NCBI GenBank assembly: GCA_024279135.1 | Contig: JAJRRU010000015.1 | Span: 1-64,000 of the forward strand | DNA from: Alphaproteobacteria bacterium | Lineage (GTDB): Bacteria; Pseudomonadota; Alphaproteobacteria; Rhodospirillales; Casp-alpha2 | Length of the DNA: 64,000 bases | Reading direction: 5' to 3' | Shown here: piece by piece, positions 16,016-25,370 of the stretch | How the letters are laid out: each line of letters starts with the position of its first letter | Numbering within the stretch: the first letter of the stretch is position 1 | Notes under the pieces: model-generated | What the model was told of the DNA's origin: nothing | The model's input: only the letters and a program-made list of their open reading frames with translations | The model's database searches: none | Made by a program: the position numbers and the translations under genes

Positions 16016-17406
16016 AACGGTTTCTTCCAAAGACACTCACCAGCCAGACCATACTCGTGCTTATGACCGGGCTGACCGTTTCCCACCTTTTCAGTATGTT
16101 GATCTATTCGAGCGACAAGCTGGACAGTCTGGCTGTCATGGGCGGCAGGAACATGGCCGAACGTGTGGTCAACATCACACACCTTGTGACGGTATCGCCC
16201 ATCGAATGGCGTGAGAGGATTGTTACGGCGGTAAACGAACCGACGTTTCGTGTAAGACTGAGCCCGGAAAGTATGCTGGTAAAAACTGAAGACGATTCCC
16301 AGAGTATCGAACGTATAAAACAATATTTGCGGACTGAACTTGGCTCGACACCCGAGCAGTCAATTCATATTCAATTCATGGAAATTCAACATGAAGACAA
16401 TATGTTTGAAATGATGAAGTCAGACCAATGGATCCACAAACGCATGATGCGATGGATGCGTGGCTTCGCGACCCATCAGTCGCTTAGGGTGTCGCTGAAG
16501 CTCGAAGACAATCAATGGCTGAATTTCGCGACCGATATCCCCGAAGTCGGTTCGTTTTGGTCTAATAAATCGATCTTGTCCCTGTTTTCCATGGCTCTCG
16601 CCGTCGTTCTGTTATCGATCTGGGCCGTCCAGCGAATGACCGTGCCACTGCGTTCCTTTGGCCAAGCCGCCAAGCGTCTTGGCAGGGATGTTAACGCTCC
16701 GGCCCTTATCATGGATGGTCCTTTGGAAGTTCGCGAAGCGGCCGAGGCATTTAACGAAATGCAAGAGCAGCTTAAACGAATGATAGAAAATCGAACGAAT
16801 ATGCTCGCTGCAATTTCCCATGATCTTCGCACCCCCATAACGCTGCTTCGTCTTCGAACAGAACTGATCGATGATCTGGAGGAAAGATCAAAAATGCTGA
16901 GCACGCTTGATGACATGGAAAACATGATAGCATCTACACTGGAATTTGCCCGACAGAATGCGAGAAAAGAGGACCGGCGCAAAACCGATCTTAGGGCTCT
17001 TATTCAGGTGATCTGTGATGATATGTCAGACTCTGGATATGATGTCGTTTTTGCAGAATCAAATAGCATCCATTATGAATGCCGCCCAATAGCCCTTAAA
17101 CGGGCACTGACGAACCTGATCGATAACGCAATCAAGTATGCGGGCAATGCACAAGTCTCAATCACGACAATACACAAAGGTCTGGAAATTATCATTGAGG
17201 ACAATGGTCCGGGCATAGACAAAAACCAATTTGACCGTGTTTTTCAACCGTTCTACCGGTGTGAGGATTCCCGCAACCGCACGACCGGCGGGGTCGGGCT
17301 GGGGATGAGCATCGCCCAAAGCGTCATTCATGCCCACGGAGGAAAAATATCTCTTGAAAACAAGGCCAGGGGTGGCCTCAAAGTCAAGTTATGGATGCCC
17401 TTGTGA
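16012..17406 (+). CDS. EnvZ-type sensor histidine kinase
   Basis: About 464 residues. The first span is near residues 9-33 (TILVLMTGLTVSHLFSMLIY), followed by a periplasmic sensor region of about 150 residues rich in Met and charged residues (MMKSDQWIHKRMMRWMRG). A second span is near 190-210 (ILSLFSMALAVVLLSIWAV), then HAMP (VPLRSFGQAAKRLG) and the dimerisation helix with H270 in AISHDLRTPITLL. The ATP domain has the N box LIDNAIKYA, G1 EDNGPGID and GGVGLGMSIAQ. The start at 16012 overlaps the regulator stop as ATGA. The signal sensed is unknown; the divergent cytochromes suggest redox or metal. Confidence 0.92.
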   Translation: MKRFLPKTLTSQTILVLMTGLTVSHLFSMLIYSSDKLDSLAVMGGRNMAERVVNITHLVTVSPIEWRERIVTAVNEPTFRVRLSPESMLVKTEDDSQSIERIKQYLRTELGSTPEQSIHIQFMEIQHEDNMFEMMKSDQWIHKRMMRWMRGFATHQSLRVSLKLEDNQWLNFATDIPEVGSFWSNKSILSLFSMALAVVLLSIWAVQRMTVPLRSFGQAAKRLGRDVNAPALIMDGPLEVREAAEAFNEMQEQLKRMIENRTNMLAAISHDLRTPITLLRLRTELIDDLEERSKMLSTLDDMENMIASTLEFARQNARKEDRRKTDLRALIQVICDDMSDSGYDVVFAESNSIHYECRPIALKRALTNLIDNAIKYAGNAQVSITTIHKGLEIIIEDNGPGIDKNQFDRVFQPFYRCEDSRNRTTGGVGLGMSIAQSVIHAHGGKISLENKARGGLKVKLWMPL

Positions 17407-17703
17407 TAACACCCTATGTTGCGATCCTTGCGAGCATCTTTCGGTCTAGATTATTCACGACTAGCGGCGCAGCCTTCCCGTTCCCTGATCTTTAACTGGT
17501 GGCAAATTAAATACACCACTTGCATTCTCGTCAAAGGCCACGAAAACCATATCGGCTGAGATTGCAACCAGCTTAAGGCGGGGGGTAAAGAAGGTTTGGA
17601 CTTGAGAGTTCCACAGGGTAAAGGCACAATAAGTAGTTGTAAAATCGTTGCTTATAAATGATATAAGAACCATAATAATTGAGAAAATGATTGGAGTCAG
17701 CCC
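17407..17703. other. 297-base intergenic region, no gene supported
   Basis: A 70-codon minus frame (17461-17673) is open but shows no ribosome site or known motif. Its C-terminal part VFVAFDENASGVFNLPPVKD looks protein-like and might be a fragment of a lost gene. The right end must hold the promoter of the 17704 gene; GGAG sits a few bases before that ATG. No terminator hairpin is evident after the kinase gene. Confidence 0.4.
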
Positions 17704-18345
17704 ATGCTTTTAAAGGGCATAAATCACCTCGCATTTATCACTCAGGATATGGAAAAGACCGTCAGGTACTATCGTGACCTGCTGCAAATGGAGTTGGTGG
17801 CTGGCATCGGGCATGGTGGTTACCGCCATTATTTTTTCCTGCTCGGTGACGGAACAACCCAGATCGCCTTTTTTGAATATGATGGCGCGTCTACTATGGA
17901 GAGAAAATTCCCCGGTGATCGTACCGACAAACCGTTGGGCTTTGATCACGTTTCCTTCACCGTCGCCAGCCGTGATGAATTATTCGCTCTGAAGGACCGG
18001 TTAGAGGCGGCCGGGTTTGACGTTCATGGCGCCGTTGATCACGGTCTTTTCTGGTCAATTTATTTTTATGACCCCAATAACATTCCGTTGGAAGCGACCT
18101 GGGGATTTATGGACGTGATCGAGGCACCGGCAATCGTCGATGACGAGCCTATGGATATTGCCGCCGAAGGCTCAAAACCACAACCCGGCCACTGGCCTGC
18201 GGTGATCAGATCAACACCTGTTTCAGAAATGACCGCCACATCGGGCAATGCCAAACCGTTGCGCCAGGGGCTGTTGTCCCAGGGCAAGGTGCGTTTCATT
18301 GATGATCTGCCCGACGATATGCGGAAATTGTATGGTGAAGAATAG
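17704..18345 (+). CDS. VOC-family (glyoxalase/dioxygenase fold) protein
   Basis: 213 residues. The N-terminal 130 form a VOC module: GINHLAFITQDMEKTVRYYRD gives the first metal-site His, FLLGDGTTQIAFFEY and GFDHVSFTVASRDEL the second His, and YFYDPNNIPLEATW a C-terminal acidic ligand. About 80 further residues rich in Pro and Thr have no recognised domain. VOC enzymes include glyoxalases, fosfomycin-resistance proteins and extradiol dioxygenases, and the substrate cannot be assigned. ATG follows GGAGTCAGCCC. Confidence 0.85.
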   Translation: MLLKGINHLAFITQDMEKTVRYYRDLLQMELVAGIGHGGYRHYFFLLGDGTTQIAFFEYDGASTMERKFPGDRTDKPLGFDHVSFTVASRDELFALKDRLEAAGFDVHGAVDHGLFWSIYFYDPNNIPLEATWGFMDVIEAPAIVDDEPMDIAAEGSKPQPGHWPAVIRSTPVSEMTATSGNAKPLRQGLLSQGKVRFIDDLPDDMRKLYGEE

Positions 18346-18449
18346 ATCGCCCATGGGGTTATGCCGGTGCTGTTGACCTGTACTCCACAGGGACAATAAT
18401 GTTAAGAATATTTCCCAAAAAACAATCAGATACCAAGCGGGGGAGTGCC

Positions 18450-19082
18450 ATGCAACAGGCCTGTAAATTCTGGGATAGAATGGCTAAACGTTATGCCAAG
18501 CGAGCCATTACCGACGAAGACGCCTACCAGAAAAAATTACAGTATACTCGCCAATACCTGGAACCCCATATGGACGTGCTGGAGTTCGGTTGTGGAACAG
18601 GCTCGACCACCATCATCCATGCGCCTTACGTTAAACATATGCGGGCAATTGATTTTTCGTCAAAGATGATCGAAATCGCTCAAAGTAAAATTGATCAAAC
18701 CACCGATAACAGCGTTGACAATATCACATTCGAACAATCCTCGATCGATGATTTTAGCGCACCTGACCAAAGCCTGGATGTGGTCCTGGGGCTCAGTATT
18801 CTGCATTTGCTGGAAAATAAGGAAGCCGTGCTTTCCAAAATTCATAATATGCTCAAGCCGGGAGGTGTCTTTGTCTCAAGTACGGCATGTCTTGCCGATA
18901 CCATGAAATTTCTCAAGCTTATTGTGCCGATTGGTAAATTTTTCGGTTTTATGCCATTGGTCAGGTTCTTTACCACTGCGCAATTGGAGGCCAGCCTGGT
19001 CAATGCTGGTTTTGTGATCGATTTTCAGTGGCAGCCTGGCAAAGGCAAATCGGTTTTTATTGTGGCCAAAAAGATAAGTTAA
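18450..19082 (+). CDS. class I SAM-dependent methyltransferase
   Basis: About 210 residues. Motif I is VLEFGCGTGSTT, then IDFSSKMIEIAQSK (post-I), LDVVLGLSILHLL (motif II/III region) and MLKPGGVFVSSTAC. It is of the Methyltransf_11 kind. The start at 18450 (MQQACKFWDRM) follows GGGGGAG by 5 bases and is preferred over 18399. The C-terminal region FFTTAQLEASLVNAGF is a typical substrate-side lid. Substrate unknown. It ends 29 bases from the convergent regulator gene. Confidence 0.87.
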   Translation: MQQACKFWDRMAKRYAKRAITDEDAYQKKLQYTRQYLEPHMDVLEFGCGTGSTTIIHAPYVKHMRAIDFSSKMIEIAQSKIDQTTDNSVDNITFEQSSIDDFSAPDQSLDVVLGLSILHLLENKEAVLSKIHNMLKPGGVFVSSTACLADTMKFLKLIVPIGKFFGFMPLVRFFTTAQLEASLVNAGFVIDFQWQPGKGKSVFIVAKKIS

Positions 19083-19110
19083 TCTTGATTCTGTCCTCAT
19101 GGCGAATGAT

Positions 19111-20730
19111 TTATATGTCACCGATGCCGGGTGAAATGTTTCGCCGCCGTTCCAGGATAGTGGTGGTCGATTTTGGCGGTGGCGGCGCGGCGCGTTGGGG
19201 GCAGTCTGTGCGATCGCACAACTGGCACGCGATGCCAACGGGCACAGGCAGCCGGGCAGACTCCAGGTTCAATCCATCAGAATAAACCATTTGGTCGGCA
19301 AACGATATATCACAGCCAATGCAGATGGAATAATGTGAGCCCGGGTGGCCGTAAACCATATTTTGTTTTGATGTGGTTTTGGCAATGGAGAAATAACGGT
19401 TGCCGTCGGGCATCTGGGTGACTTGCGAGCAGATCACACCCGGTGTCAGAAAAGCATGGTGCATGATCCATCGGGGGCAGGCGCTGCCATATTTTGGGAT
19501 GCGCATACCCGAAGCGCTGAATCGTTTTGAAATATTACCGGCCACATCGACTCTGATCAGATGCAGTGGAATGCCCATTGCCTCCGGTTTTTTCAAGGTG
19601 GTTAATCTGTGACAAACTTGTTCAAAACTGGCAGAAAAACGCTGTTGCAGTAATTCAATATTATACCGTGTGTCCGTGGCAGCTTTCAGAAATTCATTGT
19701 ACGGCAACATGCACGCGCCGGCAAAGTAGTTGGAAAGAGCCGTTTTCGTTTTGGCTATGGCATTTTCTGACAGGGATTTTTCCTGCGCGGTTATTTTGTT
19801 TAGCAGGGTGTCATAGGATAATTGACCGATCAGCATTGCCAGATGGAAATTAATGCTGGGGGCTGGAAGCGAGACCGACAGAACCAGATGGCGTTTGGCT
19901 TCTTCGTAATAGGAAGCACCGCTGTGGAGGGTTTCATCGGCCGCTATTTCCACACTGACTCCGTGTCGTTCCAACAGGTAACCGATCAGCCGCGCCCTGA
20001 TGGAAACGCTGTCCAGCCCGGCTTCGCGGCGTAATTCCTGGGCGGCTTCTTCCAGTTCCGGGAAATAATTATTATGGCTTTGCAGAAAATCGGTTACGGC
20101 TTCATGGGGGGTGATATCTGAAATATTACCGGCCAGCCCTTCACCCGAGACAACCTCAAGCATGGCATTCACGGTGTTGCTCAGGTTTTCACTTTCTTCC
20201 AGCACGATCTTCTGGAAGTTTTGCCGTTCGCTGGGGGAAAGATCGGCATTGTCATGCAGAATTTCTGAAAATGATACGATGGATGTAAGAAGCGTGCGCA
20301 GGCGATGGATGCTACTCGAGAGAAGCGGATCTTGTGCCAGGCGTTCATTCATCACCTGGAAGTCTTCCATAATATTGCGATAGGTGCTGTAAGTTCTTGT
20401 CAGGGCCCGGCACAAGGCAGGCGAATTGGTGTAAAAATCTTTGATTTCCTCATCGGAAAAATCCAAATGTTCATAAATCGGATCTTTGAGAATCTCGATC
20501 AGGGCAGAAATTCGCTGGCCTTCTTGTTGCGGTGAGAAGCTTTGTAGTGAGAAGTTCAGAATATCGCTGATGCGCAGCAGTAACGGCACCGTCAGGTTGC
20601 GTTGGTTGTGTTCGATCAAATTCAGATAGCTGGCGGAAATGCCCAGCCGGGTAGCCAGTTCCACCTGTGTCAGGCCGCGGTCTTTTCGCAGCCCCCGCAG
20701 TTTATGACCCAACATTTGATTATTTGGCAT
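19111..20730 (-). CDS. XRE-family regulator of the short-chain fatty acyl (ScfR/RamB-like) type with a DHp-like insert
   Basis: 539 residues. Residues 7-62 are an XRE helix-turn-helix (LRGLRKDRGLTQVELATRLG, SASYLNLIEHNQRN). Residues 130-200 resemble a histidine-kinase dimerisation segment: SSIHRLRTLLTSIVSFSEIL then EESENLSNTVNAMLE, with H142 aligned to the kinase His. Next is a degenerate IrrE-like part without HEXXH, then the DUF2083-type end with IGCDISF and CQLCDRTDCPQRA, a cysteine set that may bind metal or Fe-S. Relatives control propionate/acetate or ethylmalonyl-CoA genes. It is divergent from an ABC importer operon; TTTACA repeats lie just upstream. Confidence 0.88.
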   Translation of the reverse strand: MPNNQMLGHKLRGLRKDRGLTQVELATRLGISASYLNLIEHNQRNLTVPLLLRISDILNFSLQSFSPQQEGQRISALIEILKDPIYEHLDFSDEEIKDFYTNSPALCRALTRTYSTYRNIMEDFQVMNERLAQDPLLSSSIHRLRTLLTSIVSFSEILHDNADLSPSERQNFQKIVLEESENLSNTVNAMLEVVSGEGLAGNISDITPHEAVTDFLQSHNNYFPELEEAAQELRREAGLDSVSIRARLIGYLLERHGVSVEIAADETLHSGASYYEEAKRHLVLSVSLPAPSINFHLAMLIGQLSYDTLLNKITAQEKSLSENAIAKTKTALSNYFAGACMLPYNEFLKAATDTRYNIELLQQRFSASFEQVCHRLTTLKKPEAMGIPLHLIRVDVAGNISKRFSASGMRIPKYGSACPRWIMHHAFLTPGVICSQVTQMPDGNRYFSIAKTTSKQNMVYGHPGSHYSICIGCDISFADQMVYSDGLNLESARLPVPVGIACQLCDRTDCPQRAAPPPPKSTTTILERRRNISPGIGDI

Positions 20731-20745
20731 TGCCTGTACCTTGTA

Positions 20746-20768
20746 TTTACATGCTTTACAGATTTACA
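20746..20768. promoter_or_regulatory. triple TTTACA repeat upstream of the XRE regulator
   Basis: TTTACA occurs at 20746-20751, 20755-20760 and 20763-20768, that is three copies in 23 bases, starting 15 bases before the regulator ATG at 20730. Read on the minus strand this is TGTAAA three times. The position between the start codon and the likely promoter fits an autoregulatory operator for the XRE protein. The divergent importer gene starts 218 bases away. It could also be incidental in AT-rich DNA. Confidence 0.4.
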
Positions 20769-20985
20769 AAAATTATATTACCAACTTAACATAAAAAAGC
20801 ATTTTTATTCAATGAGTTATTGAAATTTTGTGAAACTTGTTAATAATTAACATTGATATGTCGGCATATTATGATCGTTGATGTCCGACCTGGATTTTGA
20901 ACACGTATTAAGTCTTCAACATAAGAAGCATTGCGTTTTATAAGATGGCTGCTTCGGTAGCCACAGTTATTGACAGGAAAAATCT

Positions 20986-22329
20986 ATGAGCAATTCAAAT
21001 AAATTTAGCCGCCGTCAAGCCCTCAAATTTGGTGCGGCTGGTGCGGCTGCTATGGGTGCGGGACCTCTTATTTTTACCCGTAATGCCTGGGCTCAAGCCT
21101 TCCCCAATGATCCGGGAAGCAATGCAAACGTCATTTTGGGCTTTAACGTTCCCCAGACCGGCCCCTATTCCGATGAGGGCGCGGACGAGCTGCGGGCCTA
21201 CATGCTTGCCGTGAAACACCTGAACGGTGAAGGTGATGGCGGCATGATGAATACCTTCACGCCTTCTTCACTGAAGGGCAATGGTATTTTGGGTAAGAAA
21301 GTAACCTATACGACCGGCGATACGCAGACAAAATCTGATGCTGCTCGTGCTTCTGCCAAACGCATGATTGAAAAAGACGGTGCTCTGATGATTACCGGCG
21401 GTTCATCCTCGGGTGTGGCTGTTGCGGTACAAGGTTTGTGTCAGGAAGCTGGCATTATCTTCATGGCGGGTTTGACCCACTCCAACGATACCACGGGTAA
21501 AGACAAAAAACGTTATGGTTTCCGTCACTTCTTCAATGCCTATATGTCTGGTGCCGCTCTTGGCCCCGTGCTGGAGAAAGAATACGGAACAGAGCGCCGT
21601 GCTTATCATCTGACGGCTGATTATACCTGGGGCTGGACTCAGGAAGAATCCATGCGTCAGTTTACCGAAGGCATGGGCTGGCAGACAGCCGCCGCCGTTA
21701 AAACACCTGTTGGTGCCGGTGACTTCTCACAGTACATTACCCCGGTTCTGAATTCCGGTGCGGATGTCCTGGTTCTGAACCACTACGGCAAGGATATGAT
21801 TAACTCACTGACTCAGTCCATCCAGTTTGGTTTGCGTGACAAACAGGTTAATGGCAAAAACTTCGAAATCGTCGTTCCGCTGTTCTCCCGTTTGATGGCT
21901 CAGGGTGCCGGTGAAAACATCAAGGGTATCCTCGGTTCCACAAACTGGAACTGGTCATTGCAGGATGCCGGTTCTCAGGCTTTTGTTAAATCCTTCGGCG
22001 CCGAGTATGGCTTCCCGCCATCGATGGCCGCGCATACATGTTATGTGCAAACGCTGTTGTATGCCAATGCCTGTGAAATGACTGGCACGTTCTATCCGCC
22101 AGAAGTCATCAAGGCCCTGGAAGGCTTTTCGTTCGATGGCATGGGTAACGGCAAAACCGAATACCGTGCAGAAGATCATCAGTGCTTCAAGGATGTTCTT
22201 GTGGTGCGCGGAAACGAAAATCCAAGTTCTCAGTTTGATCTTCTCGAGGTTGTTGAAACAACACCGCGCAGTCAGGTCGAATACGATGCGAAGATTTTCG
22301 GTGGCGAATTAGGTCCCTATAAAGTCTAA
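20986..22329 (+). CDS. ABC transporter substrate-binding protein, branched-chain amino acid/amide type
   Basis: 447 residues with a Tat-type signal: SRRQALKFGAAGAAAMGAGP ending near NAWAQA. The mature part is a type-I periplasmic binding fold: VILGFNVPQTGPYSDEGADE, GDTQTKSDAARASAKRMI, ITGGSSSGVAVAVQGLC, and DYTWGWTQEESMR. It resembles the UrtA/FmdD/LivJ group, which binds branched-chain amino acids, urea or short amides. It is the first gene of the operon 20986-26984 and is followed by a 12-bp hairpin. The ATG has GACAGGAAAAATCT upstream. Confidence 0.92.
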   Translation: MSNSNKFSRRQALKFGAAGAAAMGAGPLIFTRNAWAQAFPNDPGSNANVILGFNVPQTGPYSDEGADELRAYMLAVKHLNGEGDGGMMNTFTPSSLKGNGILGKKVTYTTGDTQTKSDAARASAKRMIEKDGALMITGGSSSGVAVAVQGLCQEAGIIFMAGLTHSNDTTGKDKKRYGFRHFFNAYMSGAALGPVLEKEYGTERRAYHLTADYTWGWTQEESMRQFTEGMGWQTAAAVKTPVGAGDFSQYITPVLNSGADVLVLNHYGKDMINSLTQSIQFGLRDKQVNGKNFEIVVPLFSRLMAQGAGENIKGILGSTNWNWSLQDAGSQAFVKSFGAEYGFPPSMAAHTCYVQTLLYANACEMTGTFYPPEVIKALEGFSFDGMGNGKTEYRAEDHQCFKDVLVVRGNENPSSQFDLLEVVETTPRSQVEYDAKIFGGELGPYKV

Positions 22330-22342
22330 TCGTTCTTTTAAT

Positions 22343-22372
22343 GGACTGGTAACCGGTATAGGTTACCAGTCC
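22343..22372. terminator. 12-bp perfect hairpin after the binding-protein gene
   Basis: GGACTGGTAACC (22343-22354) pairs exactly with GGTTACCAGTCC (22361-22372) around the loop GGTATA, 14 bases after the stop codon. A short AACTTTATT follows, so it is a weak intrinsic terminator or an mRNA-stabilising stem. The same arrangement occurs after the binding-protein gene of the other importer (4335-4371). Confidence 0.75.
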
Positions 22373-22437
22373 AACTTTATTAGAACAGATATAACAAACG
22401 TCTCGCGTGGCGTTTATGGCATCATTGGTGTTAAACG

Positions 22438-23454
22438 ATGGATTCAATTTTAATTCAATTACTTAATGGCCTGGATAAAGGTGCTGCCTATGCCCTGATT
22501 GCGTTGGGTCTGACCCTTGTTTTCGGGACGTTGGGTATTGTTAATTTTGCCCACGGCGCAATATTCATGCTTGGCGCTTTTTGTGCCGTAACGTTTAGGA
22601 AATTGCTGACGCTTTCCGAAAAGGTTCAAGACCCGACGGTGACCTTGTTTGCTGCCTACAAGGAAGTGCCGTATCTGAAAATCTGGTTTGGTGATACCGG
22701 CTTGATGATCATCGATTACGCAGTGCCGCTTTCGATTCTTTTTTCGATTCCGATCATGATACTCGTTGGCTACGTTATGGAGCGTGGCCTGATCCGTCAT
22801 TTTTATAAGCGCCCCCATGCGGACCAGATTCTGGTTACCTTCGGGCTGGCGATTGTTATTCAGGAACTTATCAAGGCCGCATTTGGCGCCAATCCGATAC
22901 CTCAACCACCACCGGACATAGTCTCCGGCAGCGCCAATGTGGGGCTGTGGCTGGGGCTCGGCGAGGCACTGGTTTATCCCTGGTGGCGGTTAATGTATCT
23001 TGTTTTCTCCGCCGTGATGATATTTGGTGTATTCTCTTTCCTGAAATATACCACGTACGGGATGGTCGTGCGGGCGGGCATGTGGGACCGGGAAACCGTC
23101 GGCCTGCTGGGGATTAATATTGAACGTCGGTTTACCATTGTGTTTGCCCTTGCCGCTGTTGTGGCCGGTGTGGCCGGTGTTATGTATACGCCGATCCTGC
23201 CGCCGGATTACCATATGGGAATGGATTTCCTGGTGTTGTCCTTTGTGGTCGTCGTTGTGGGCGGAATGGGTTCGCTGGGTGGCGCCGTTGCCGCCGGGTT
23301 CCTGCTTGGTATCGTTCAGTCGTTTGCTTCCATGAACGAAATCAAGGATATTTTTCCCGGTATAGATCAAATAATAATTTACCTGGTCGCCGTGGTTATT
23401 CTGTTAACCCGACCGCGCGGGTTAATGGGACGTGCTGGCGTGATGGAAGATTAA
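22438..23454 (+). CDS. branched-chain amino acid-type ABC transporter permease (LivH type)
   Basis: 338 residues, about eight membrane spans. It starts with the family pattern [23 protein letters not shown] and [36 protein letters not shown] is the cytoplasmic coupling loop, and [21 protein letters not shown] is the conserved late motif. It is 109 bases after the binding-protein stop and one base before the next permease. Confidence 0.93.
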   Translation: MDSILIQLLNGLDKGAAYALIALGLTLVFGTLGIVNFAHGAIFMLGAFCAVTFRKLLTLSEKVQDPTVTLFAAYKEVPYLKIWFGDTGLMIIDYAVPLSILFSIPIMILVGYVMERGLIRHFYKRPHADQILVTFGLAIVIQELIKAAFGANPIPQPPPDIVSGSANVGLWLGLGEALVYPWWRLMYLVFSAVMIFGVFSFLKYTTYGMVVRAGMWDRETVGLLGINIERRFTIVFALAAVVAGVAGVMYTPILPPDYHMGMDFLVLSFVVVVVGGMGSLGGAVAAGFLLGIVQSFASMNEIKDIFPGIDQIIIYLVAVVILLTRPRGLMGRAGVMED

Positions 23455-23455
23455 G

Positions 23456-24598
23456 ATGAAACAAAAGTTATTCAACGATACAACATTGTTTTTAACGTTT
23501 GCGGCAGCGATCCTGCTGATGCCGATCTGGCTCGCACCTCTGGGTGCATCCTATCCCGATTTGCTGCAGAAATTTGCCATCTACGGAATTTTTGCCATTG
23601 GGTATAATATTCTGTTCGGATTAACCGGCTATCTGTCGTTTGGCCACGCAGCATTCCTGGGTGTTGGATCGTACGCAGCGGTTTGGTCGTTCAAGTTGTT
23701 TACCATGAACGCTATCCCGGCCGTACTGTTTGGTGTTTTCTTCGCCGGGGTTCTGGCTTTAATCATTGGTTATCTCAGTCTTAGACGGTCGGGAATTTAC
23801 TTCTCGATCCTGACCCTGGCCTTTGCCCAGATGTCCTATAACCTGGCATATTCCGTGCTGACCCCCATTACCAATGGTGAGACAGGGTTGCAATTGACCC
23901 TGCAGGATCCGCGCATGATTGATGCTATGTTCATTGAGGTTGGTGAGGGGTTGCCAATAACCAACCTGTTTGGCATCAAGATGAGTGGGTACTCCGGATT
24001 TTATTTCTGCGCTGTTTTATTGATTATATGTTTTTATATATCGCTGAGGATATTTCGCTCACCCTTCGGTCTTATGTTGCGCGGGATCAAGTCAAATCAG
24101 AACCGGATGAACTATACGGGGTTGAATACCCGCCCCTATATGCTGGCGGCGTTCGTGATATCGGGCATGTTTGCCGGTCTGGCGGGCTCGTTACTGGCAG
24201 TGACCGATCCGCTCGCCGGTGCCGAACGTATGCAGTGGACGGCTTCCGGCGAGGTCGTCCTGATGACCATTCTGGGGGGTGTGGGTACGCTCATTGGTCC
24301 CATACTTGGGGCGGGGCTTATTAAATATTTTGAAAACATATTCTCGTCCTTTAACAATAATATTCTGCATGACTTCTTCTCATTCCTGCCTGATACACTG
24401 GAAAATATCGTTGTCCAGGTGACCGGCCTGTTTGTGGGTGGCGGTTGGCATCTGACACTGGGTTTATTGTTTGTCATCGTGGTGGTTTATTTGCCCGGCG
24501 GTATCGTCGAAGGGTTCCAGCGGCTCGCCCGTTTGTTATCCAGGAAAAAGCAACCTGATAAAACTTCCTCTTCCCTAAAAAACCAATCGGCAGAGTGA
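23456..24598 (+). CDS. branched-chain amino acid-type ABC transporter permease (LivM type)
   Basis: 380 residues, membrane-embedded. Characteristic segments are [27 protein letters not shown] (cited in part as [14 protein letters not shown]), [20 protein letters not shown], the coupling loop [19 protein letters not shown] and [21 protein letters not shown] 23456 follows the upstream stop by one base, so it is translationally coupled. It pairs with the LivH-type protein to form the channel. Confidence 0.93.
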   Translation: MKQKLFNDTTLFLTFAAAILLMPIWLAPLGASYPDLLQKFAIYGIFAIGYNILFGLTGYLSFGHAAFLGVGSYAAVWSFKLFTMNAIPAVLFGVFFAGVLALIIGYLSLRRSGIYFSILTLAFAQMSYNLAYSVLTPITNGETGLQLTLQDPRMIDAMFIEVGEGLPITNLFGIKMSGYSGFYFCAVLLIICFYISLRIFRSPFGLMLRGIKSNQNRMNYTGLNTRPYMLAAFVISGMFAGLAGSLLAVTDPLAGAERMQWTASGEVVLMTILGGVGTLIGPILGAGLIKYFENIFSSFNNNILHDFFSFLPDTLENIVVQVTGLFVGGGWHLTLGLLFVIVVVYLPGGIVEGFQRLARLLSRKKQPDKTSSSLKNQSAE

Positions 24599-24608
24599 GG
24601 GCTGGCTT

Positions 24609-25370
24609 ATGGAAAATCTGGTACTTCATCTGGATAATATACAAAAGAACTTCGCCGGCCTTCGCGCCTTGGCCGACGTTAATCTTCATATCGAAAAGGG
24701 CAAGACCCACGCGATTATCGGTCCCAATGGGGCAGGTAAATCGACGCTGCTGAATGTCTGTGTCGGTCGTTTGGCACCAGACTCGGGCAAGGTAATTTTT
24801 GACGGCGATGAACTGACGGGTTTGAAGCCCCATGAGATTACCCAGAAGGGTGTCGCACGGGTTTTTCAGACTCCGGAAATATTCCAGGAATTGACATTGC
24901 TGGAAAATACCATGTTGCCCGCGTTGTCGAAACGCGACGGAGCCTTTAGTTTCAACCCTTTCAGGACAATGCGAAGCCAAACTGACATTAACGACGAAGC
25001 CCAGGACATTCTTGAAGATGTCGGGCTTGCCGAGCAAATGAAACAGATTGCTGGCAGCCTGTCTCGTGGTGACAAGCGGCGTCTCGAATTGGCCATGTGT
25101 CTGATTTTACGTCCGCGCTTGCTGCTGCTTGATGAGCCAACCGCTGGCATGTCTCGCCATGACACCAATCAAACTATCGAACTGTTGAATAAAATAAAAA
25201 AGGGCGGCATGACCAAAATTATTATTGAGCATGATATGCATGTGGTGTTCAGTCTTGCCGACAAGGTCAGTGTTTTGGCCAGGGGCAAGATTATCGCATC
25301 TGGACTGCCCGAAGATGTTCGCGGAGATCCTGTGGTCAAGGAAGCCTACCTTGGAGGCGCGCAGGAATGA
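24609..25370 (+). CDS. branched-chain amino acid-type ABC transporter ATPase (LivG type)
   Basis: 253 residues: Walker A GPNGAGKSTLLN, LivG-specific GVARVFQTPEIFQELT, signature LSRGDKRRLELAM (SRGD in place of SGGQ/SYGE), Walker B LLLLDEPTAGMS and the switch histidine in IIIEHDMHVV. The stop overlaps the next ATPase start by 4 bases (25367-25370). The altered signature is tolerated in this subfamily, where position 3-4 varies. Confidence 0.93.
   Translation: MENLVLHLDNIQKNFAGLRALADVNLHIEKGKTHAIIGPNGAGKSTLLNVCVGRLAPDSGKVIFDGDELTGLKPHEITQKGVARVFQTPEIFQELTLLENTMLPALSKRDGAFSFNPFRTMRSQTDINDEAQDILEDVGLAEQMKQIAGSLSRGDKRRLELAMCLILRPRLLLLDEPTAGMSRHDTNQTIELLNKIKKGGMTKIIIEHDMHVVFSLADKVSVLARGKIIASGLPEDVRGDPVVKEAYLGGAQE

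Noticed and set aside
17461-17673. 70-codon minus frame after the histidine kinase
   Set aside because: Some protein-like residues at its end but too short and without a start signal to call.
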